A DNA stretch of 64,000 nt from Zea mays. Its lineage: Eukaryota; Streptophyta; Magnoliopsida; Poales; Poaceae. A model generated the notes under the pieces. It saw nothing but the letters and a program-made list of their open reading frames with translations. It had not been told where the DNA came from and did no database searches. The stretch is from assembly GCF_902167145.1 (NCBI RefSeq), contig NC_050097.1, positions 45,306,095 to 45,370,094 of the forward strand, written 5' to 3'. A program made the translations under genes and the position numbers. Numbering within the stretch: position 1 is the stretch's first letter; each line of letters starts with the position of its first letter. Positions 57,537-64,000 of the stretch are shown in pieces.

Positions 57537-58713
57537 GGAGTAAAACATTTGTATGAAACATAGGTACGAAACGACAAACATCACTGCAATATGCAAAACA
57601 TGTATAGCAAATATTATCAATATCACACAAAAGTTAATATAGATTTTTTAATGATAGATAAATATATCGACAACCATACACTAATCTAATCATTTTAACG
57701 ATTTTAATAAGTCTCTGTTGTATGTTAGCAGGATTGACATATTTTACTTTAGTTATGTGTCTACAATGCAGCTTCTATATATCCATAATATATCACATAG
57801 TTAGGTGTCCATATGTCACTACGGCTTCTATATACATGTTTGGCTATATAGGTCTTCAACTCAAATAGACCACTGGGTTTCCTCTTGGTAGCCTTGTTAT
57901 GTGACATTACAAACGGTAGACTTTCTATGTCTAGAGAGAAGGATATTGGAGAATAGTTAAGTACCAATGTGTTACTATGATTTATATGTCACATAAGTAG
58001 ACTTTGTTTAAATAGGATAAATATTGAAACACGTTCCAAACATTTACAATATACAAACCATGAAAATGTGATTATTAAGTAGCAATGTACTCATGTTACT
58101 ATAGATGTAAAAGTGCTTACCAGATTGAAAGAACCTAAGTTTGCAGCTCTAGATTTGGTAAAATCCCTAGGACAAGAATAAGGATATCAAAAGACAACCA
58201 TTCGAAACTATAAAATTGTGGAATACAATTCATTAACCGACATGGAATCTTACACAGATGAAGAGAGAAGCTTAATAACATCACTATGATTATCACAACA
58301 TCAGTGTAGACAGTAGAACCAGATCTAACTCATCCTCCTATAGTTGAGGCCTTCAAAGGAGTTTGTGTGTCAACTATAAAAGTTGGTCAATCCTTTTAAT
58401 GTCAAGACTACAATTTAACCATTGAAAGGTGCTTGACAATCCAACCCCTCGGAGAAGCTAAAATCATGGAAAAACAAGCAGTATCGCTAGCCAGGGTATA
58501 CTCTACCTTTATTTTGAAAACAAGATGCCAAATCACCAAGTCAAAAAATGAGGACAAATTCACCATTAGACTTCAAAGTAAGGGCATGAACACAAATTGT
58601 CCATATAAATTTAAAATTAACTTCTAAATTCATCTACAAATTTGCCCTTGCTAATATTTAAACTCATGGGTTGGTTTATTCCACTATTCTGGTTATCCAT
58701 CAATGGATCATAC
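57537..58713. other. AT-rich region inside the putative minus-strand Helitron
   Basis: No domain recognised; may hold further decayed introns or exons of the ClpD-like fragment. Confidence 0.4.
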
Positions 58714-58936
58714 CACAAGGAAGATATGAACGTCTCCATTAGCAATTTTAAGAGCCAAGCCCTTAATAATAGCTATTTTACCAGCACCTGCTTCACCCAA
58801 CATAATTGGATTTATTTGTTCGCCACCATATAATCTGAACTATTCTTTCGATCTCCTTGTGACCAATAACAGGATCAATTAATCCTCCACTTGCTCGCAT
58901 AGTCAAATCCACACAAAATTGAGCTAGTGAAGTATT
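58714..58936 (-). pseudogene. ClpD/ERD1-like gene fragment, AAA+ domain exon
   Basis: Translates on minus as NTSLAQ then FCVDLTMRASGGLIDPVIG, the linker into the first AAA+ module of ClpD (ERD1), a chloroplast Hsp100 chaperone of the Clp protease. It continues to [23 protein letters not shown] after a one-base frame change near 58815. Walker A reads GAGKI rather than the usual GxGKT. The donor is at 58712-58713; the acceptor fits AG before 58936. Not functional. Confidence 0.65.
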
Positions 58937-59027
58937 CTCTAAAATGACAAATAAAACAAGTCAATTTATACAATCAACTCTATCACCAAGAATAGTGCAA
59001 TAAACTCCAATAAGTTCAACCTCTTAC

Positions 59028-59192
59028 CTTTCTTTTATTTGAATACTTGACAATTGCAGACTTGCTAGCTCTCGCGATAGACCTCTCACGTACTTTGAAA
59101 GGAGATAACCCCCACGGGCTCTCTGCCATCTTTAGCAAGCTCTCCTTGGATTCAGTTAAGTGCCTATTTTTCAAGATGACTTGGATATGCTC
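59028..59192 (-). pseudogene. ClpD/ERD1-like gene fragment, middle exon
   Basis: 165-nt exon, in phase, between TTAG acceptor and GTAAG donor. It encodes a Lys/Ser-rich linker (SLLKMAESPWGLSPFKVRER, then SIARASKSAIVKYS) that leads into the AAA+ exon to its left. The assignment rests mainly on its position between the two recognisable exons. Confidence 0.5.
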
Positions 59193-59609
59193 CTAAGCAA
59201 CAAGATGCAGTGGACCAGTAAAACACACTAATAATGAAAAAGCAAAATAGGGAATTTTTATCTACTTTTATCTACAACAAACACAAGTTTCTTTTGGGAG
59301 ATTAATCAACTACATCCATCTATTGCTACTGATTGCTAGCTATTACATTTACAACTGCCAGGCTGCTGAATTTGATATGTCGCTTGTTGCCTACAGAGTT
59401 TATTACCTGATTGCTCTAGTTGCAAGTAACTAAATGCATTTGTTGTCAGTTGTCACACTCCAAAGGAGTCTGATTGCTTACTTATCAAGTTATTAGAGAC
59501 TAAAAAGGTTGGTGTCTTGTTGCTAATTAGCAATATTATTGTGATTTATATACCGCTGACCAAACACGATGGAAAATAGCAGAGTATGTAATAGAAGATT
59601 ACCACCAAC

Positions 59610-59790
59610 CTCTTGATGATTCTGCTGGTGGTGGGATCGTCCAGGTCGAAGATGCCGAGAGAAATGTGCTCCGGCAAGATGAAGTTGCAGCCAATGTTCC
59701 TCGTCCTCGAGAACCGACGACGACCTCGAAGACCTGCTTGCTTGCACCCGAGAATGGCACGTCCGTGGCCAGCCTGGTGGCAGCTTGCGC
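59610..59790 (-). pseudogene. ClpD/ERD1-like gene fragment, N-domain exon
   Basis: The minus strand encodes VFEVVV, a frame change, then NIGCNFILPEHISLGIFDLD and DPTTSRIIKR, matching the N-terminal Clp repeat (VFE...NFI.PEHI.LGLF). The donor GTTGGT is at about 59609. It lies upstream, on the minus strand, of the middle and AAA+ exons, so gene order is preserved and separated by introns. Confidence 0.6.
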
Positions 59791-59967
59791 AGGCCCGGCC
59801 CTACCCAGAGAGTCGCAGCATGCCTCTCGCTCGCTCTCCCAGTGAGGGGGAAGTGGAGGCTAACCAAGGGTGGCTCGCTATCGAGTATAGGTTCACGTCT
59901 CAGGGTAGGCGGCACTAACCTACGGTGACGATGAATGACAGCGTATGTTGGACGCGGTCGGTGGTTC

Positions 59968-61285
59968 TGAAAGGGAATTAGGCTTCCACCTCTTTCCTAA
60001 ATGATTTTGGTGGTTGAATTGCCCAACACAAATAATTGGACTAACTAGTTTGCTCTAGTCTATAAGTTCTACAGGTGCCAAAGGTTCACAATAAGCCAAT
60101 AAAAAGACCAAGAAAAGGGTTCAATCAAGAGAGCAAAGGATTTCCCGGAAGGCACCCTGGTCTGGCGCACCGGACTGTCCGGTGCACCAGGGAACTCTAC
60201 GTCCAACTCTTCACCTTCGGGAATTTTCAGAGGAGCTTCGCTATAATTCACCGGACTGTCCGATGCACCACCGGACAGTGTCCGGTGCTCCAGGGGAGAG
60301 CAACTCTGAACTCGCCAGCTTCGGGAATCCGCTCCGCTATAATTCACCGGACTGTCCGGTGAGTCACCGGACAGTGTCCGGTGCACACCGGACTGTCCGG
60401 TGTGACAGCGGGGCAACGGCTACTTCGAGCGCAACGGTCGTCTACAACGCATTAAATGCGCGCCAGCGCGCGTAGAGGAGCAGAGCACGCGCGGGTGGCA
60501 CACCGGACAGCCTACAGGGCCTGTCCGGTGCACCACCGGACAGCCAGGCGGGCCCACAAGACAGAGCTCCAACGGTCGGAACCCTTCGGCCAGGTGACGT
60601 GGCTGGCGCACCGGACAGTGTCCGGTGGCGCACCGGACAGTGTCTGGTGGCTCACAGGACTGTCCGGTGCGCCATGCGATAGAAGCCTCCACCAACGGTC
60701 AAGTTTGGTGGTTGGGGCTATAAATACCCCCAACCACCCCCACATTCATTGCATCCAAGTTTTCCACCTTCCAACTACTTACAAGAGCTCTAGCATTCAA
60801 TTCTAGACACACCAAAGAGATCAAATCCTCTCCCAATTCCACTCAAAGCTTTAGTGATTAGAGAGAGTGATTGTTGTGTTCATTTGAGCTCTTGCGCTTG
60901 GATTGCTTCTTTTTCTCATTCTTTCTTGTGATCAATCTCAATTGTAATCAAGACAAGAGACACCAATTGTGTGGTGGTCCTTGCGAGGAAGTTTGGTTCC
61001 CGGTTGATTGAGAAGAGAAGCTCACTCGGTCCGAGGGACCGTTTGAGATAGGAAAAGGGTTGAAAGAGACCCGGTCTTTATGACCACCTCAACGGGGAGT
61101 AGGTTTGAGAGAACCGAACCTCAGTAAAACAAATCCTTGTGTTTCACTTCTTTATTCGCTTGCGATTTGTTTTTACGCCCTCTCTCGGACTCGTATTATA
61201 TTTCTAACGCTAACCCGGCTTGTAGTTGTGATTAACTTTGTAAATTTCAGTTTCGCCCTATTCACCCCCCTCTAGGCGACTTTCA
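59968..61285 (+). repeat. Opie 5' LTR
   Basis: 1318 bp, TGAAAGGGAATTAGG to GGCGACTTTCA. Palindrome array 60169-60664, TATA box (TATAAATA) at 60719-60726. Its opening matches the reverse complement of the element C LTR end. Confidence 0.9.
60719..60726 (+). promoter_or_regulatory. Opie LTR TATA box
   Basis: TATAAATA in GGGGCTATAAATACCCCC, directly after the palindrome array. Confidence 0.75.
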
Positions 61286-61287
61286 GT

Positions 61288-61299
61288 TGGTATCAAAGC
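61288..61299 (+). other. Opie primer binding site
   Basis: TGGTATCAAAGC, two bases after the LTR, complementary to initiator methionine tRNA with one difference from the Ji PBS. Confidence 0.85.
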
Positions 61300-61333
61300 C
61301 CGGTGCTTCATTAGAGCCTAACCGCTCGAAGTG

Positions 61334-63967
61334 ATGTCGGGAGATCACGCCAAGAGGGAAATGGAGACCGACGACAAGCCCACTACAAGCCACGGGAAGG
61401 CTTCATCGGAAGAGTCCCGCAACAAAGGGAAGGGGAAGGAGAAGAAACTCTCTTCCCACAAGTCGCATCGGAGTGGTGACAAAAAGAAGAAGATGAGGAA
61501 AGTGGTCTACTACGAGACCGACACTTCATCACCATCGACCTCCGGCTCTGACGCGTCGTCCATTACTTATAAGCGCCATGAGCGCAAGAAGTATAGTAAG
61601 ATTCCCCTACGCTACCCACGTATTTCAAAGCGTACTCCTTTACTCTCCGTTCCATTAGGCAAACCACCGGTTTTTTACGGTGAAGATTATAACATGTAGA
61701 GTGATAAAATAAGGCATCATCTAACCTCACTCCACACAAGCATTTGGAATGTTGTTGAGTTTGGTGTACATGTACCATCCATAGGGGATGAAGACTATGA
61801 CTCGGACGAAGTGGCCCAAATCCACCACTTTAACTCCCAAGCCACCACTATACTCCTCGCCTCTCTAAGTCGAGAAGAGTATAATAAGGTGCAAGGGTTA
61901 AAGAGTGCGAAGGAAATTTGGGACGTACTCAAGACCGCGCACGAAGGAGACGAGGTGACAAAGATCACCAAGCGGGAGACGATCGAGGGGGAGCTCGGTC
62001 GCTTCATGCTTCACCAAGGGGAGGATCCACAAGCTATGTACAACCGCTTGAAGACCTTGGTGAACCAAGTGCGCAACCTCAGGAGTGAAAAATGGGATGA
62101 CCATGAGATGGTCAAGGTTATTCTTAGATCCCTCGTTTTTCTTAACCCTACGCAAGTTCAATTAATTCGAGGTGATCCTAGATACAAGCTAATGTCTCCC
62201 GAGGAGGTTATAGGAAAATTTGTAAGCTTTGAGCTAATGATTAAAGGCTCAAAGAAAATCATCGAGCAAGGCACCTCCTCAATGCCCGAAGCACAACCGG
62301 TGGCATTCAAGGCGACGGAGGAAAAGGAGGAGTCTACATCAAGTAGACAACCCATCGATGCCTCCAAGCTCGACAACGAGGAAATGACACTCATCATCAA
62401 GAGTTTCCGCCAAATCCTCAAGCAAAGGAGGGGGAAGGATTACGATCCTCGCTCCAAGAAGGTTTGCTACAAGTGTGGTAAGCTCGGTCACTTTATTGTC
62501 AAATGTTCTATTTCTAGTGACAGTGACAGGGGCGACGACAAGAAGGGGAGAAGAAAGGAAAAGAAGAGGTACCACAAGAAGAAGGGCGGCGATGCCCATG
62601 TGTGCTGCGAGTGGGACTCCAACGAGAGCTCTAGCGACTCCTCCTCCAACGAGGACGCCGTCAACATCGCCGTCACCAAGGGACTTCTCTTCCCCAACGT
62701 CGGCCACAAGTGCCTCATGGCAAAGGACGGCAAAAAGAAGAAGGTTAAATCCAAATCCTCCACTAAATATGAGTCCTCTAGTGATGATAATGCTAGTGAT
62801 GAGGAGGATAATTTGCGTACTCTTTTTGCTAACCTCAACATGCAACAAAAAGAAAAACTAAATGAACTAATTAGTGCCATCCATGAGAAGGATGAACTCT
62901 TGGACTCCCAAGAGGACTTCCTAATCAAGGAAAACAAAAGGCATGTTAAGGTTAAAAATGCTTATGCTCTGGAAGTTGAAAAATGTGAGAAATTAACTAG
63001 TGAGCTAAGCACATGCCATGATTTGATTGCCAACCTTAGAAATGAAAATGCTAGATTAATTGCTAAGGTTGATTCTAATGTTTGTAATGTTTCAATTCCC
63101 AATCTTAGAGATGATAATGTTGATTTACTTGCTAAGATTGAAGAATTAAATGATTCTCTTGCTAGCCTTAGGATTGAAAATGAAAAATTGCTTGCTAAGG
63201 CTAAATAATTAGATGTTTGCAATGCTTCCATTTCCGATCTTAGAGATAACAATGACATTTTGCGTGCTAAGATTGTTGAACTTAATTCTTGCAAACCCTC
63301 TACATCTACCGTTGAGCATGTGTCTATTTGTGCTAGATGTAGAGATGTTGATATTGATGCTATTCATGATCATATGACTTTAACTAAACAACAAAATGAT
63401 CATATAGCAATATTAGATGCTAAAATTGCCGAGCATGAACTTGAAAATGAAAAATTTAAATTTGCTCGTAGTATGCTCTATAGTGGGAGACGCCCTGGCA
63501 TCAAGGATGGCATTGGCTTCCAAAAGGGGGACAATGTCAAACTTAATGCTCCTCCTAAGAAATTATCCAACTTTGTTAAGGGCAAGGTTCCCATGCCTCA
63601 GGATAACGAGGGTTACATTTTATACCCTGCCGGTTATCCCGAGAGCAAGATTAGGAGAATTCACTCTAGGAAGTCTCACTCTGGCCCTAATCATGCTTTT
63701 ATGTATAAGGGTGAGACATCTAGCTCTAGGCAACCAACCCGTGCTAAGTTTCCTAAGAAGAAAACTCCTAATGCATCAAATGGTCATGACATTTCATTTA
63801 AAACTTTTGATGCATCTTATGTTTTGACTAACAAATCCGGAAAGGTAGTTGCCAAGTTTGTTGGGGGCAAACACAAGGGCTCCAAGACTTGTGTTTGGGT
63901 ACCCAAAGTTCTTGTTTCTAATGCTAAAGGACCCAAGACCGTTTGGGTACCTAAAGTCAAGAACTAA
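61334..63967 (+). pseudogene. gag: Opie Gag with two in-frame stops
   Basis: Starts ATG TCG GGA GAT at 61334. Charged N-terminus, UBN2-type core (IWDVLKTAHEGDEV, MYNRLKTLVNQVR), CCHC knuckle [14 protein letters not shown] (about 62464-62505), Ser-rich acidic stretch, then long coiled coils with repeated LRxEN.xLLAK units, and the conserved WVPK C-terminus. The frame is continuous except for TAG 61697-61699 (after GEDYNM, where Ji has Trp two residues after the aligned position) and TAA 63206-63208. The stop is TAA 63965-63967. The protein is not makeable as it stands. Confidence 0.88.
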
Positions 63968-63980
63968 AATTGTTTTGTAG

Positions 63981-64000
63981 GTTTATGCATCCGGGGGCTC
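63981..64000 (+). pseudogene. pol: Start of Opie pol, cut by the window
   Basis: GTTTATGCATCCGGGGGCTC is the same as the Ji pol beginning (VYASGGS). It is preceded by TTTTGTAG, whose last three bases are a stop in the pol frame, so the frame is closed exactly here. Confidence 0.8.

Larger units (their letters stand above)
59968..64000 (+). mobile_element. Opie-type Sirevirus, 5' part
   Basis: Plus-strand element cut by the window end: LTR 59968-61285, PBS, gag 61334-63967, first bases of pol from 63981. The expected target duplication on the left is GGTTC (59963-59967); its partner is outside the window. Opie is assigned by recalled LTR form and similarity to element C. Confidence 0.85.

Noticed and set aside
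1..64000. Intact host protein-coding gene, tRNA or rRNA gene
   Set aside because: Every host-like exon set is frameshifted or truncated, and tRNA-like words are only primer binding sites. None found.

Overview
This window is intergenic and near-genic DNA from a grass, almost certainly maize (Zea mays) or a close teosinte. The evidence is abundant Ji/Opie-type Sireviruses (Ty1/copia) whose LTRs carry CACCGGACTGTCCGGTG palindromes, Tat-lineage Ty3/gypsy DNA, an Ac/Ds-like element, and Helitron termini beside broken host-gene fragments. Nothing prokaryotic is present. I see no intact host gene; the apparently complete coding regions are retrotransposon gag and pol.

Left two thirds (1-41789), a nest of insertions. 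An Opie-like Sirevirus on the minus strand (element C; 3' LTR from 23973, gag 28703-30585, 5' LTR 30635-41789) has no pol and inserted beside a PIF/Harbinger transposase. A Tat gypsy (2605-23972, minus) then entered its left LTR. A Ji copy (Ji1, 9666-20394, plus, TSD GGGTT) entered the gypsy gag. In the right LTR of C sit an Ac/Ds-like element (31548-32174, TSD GCTGGCGA) and a second, seemingly coding-intact Ji (Ji2, 32427-41417, minus, TSD AGTCT). Bases 1-2604 are a truncated Sirevirus pol fused directly to the 3' non-coding part of the gypsy. The gypsy 3' LTR and the first 293 bp of the C left LTR are absent, so a large deletion or rearrangement is likely.

Right third (41790-64000). A PIF/Harbinger remnant has its transposase on plus and its Myb-like ORF1 on minus. 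It is followed by a short unknown ORF (45102-45494, minus) head-to-head with a 7-exon fragment of an hnRNP U-like gene (SPRY plus P-loop kinase domain; 45888-53443). That fragment has a 1-base frameshift and no 3' end. A chromovirus (46094-51628, TSD TCTCA), itself carrying a nested solo LTR (TSD GTCGT), sits in its intron 1. A Helitron-type 3' terminus lies downstream at 55040. A second Helitron-type terminus on the minus strand (57512) is followed by decayed ClpD/ERD1-like exons (58714 to about 59790). A Tourist MITE (56521-56639) and a pair of hairpins (54086-54315) lie in the spacers. From 59968 to the window end is an Opie-type Sirevirus (LTR, PBS, gag with two stops, pol cut by the window edge).

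How it works together: the Sireviruses encode Gag and a protease-integrase-RT-RNase H polyprotein, and short cis signals (initiator-tRNA-Met-type PBS, repeated PPTs, palindromic LTR arrays, TATA boxes) surround them. Only Ji2, and Ji1 apart from a one-codon loss, look coding-competent. The other elements are decayed, and several stop codons look like products of cytosine deamination.
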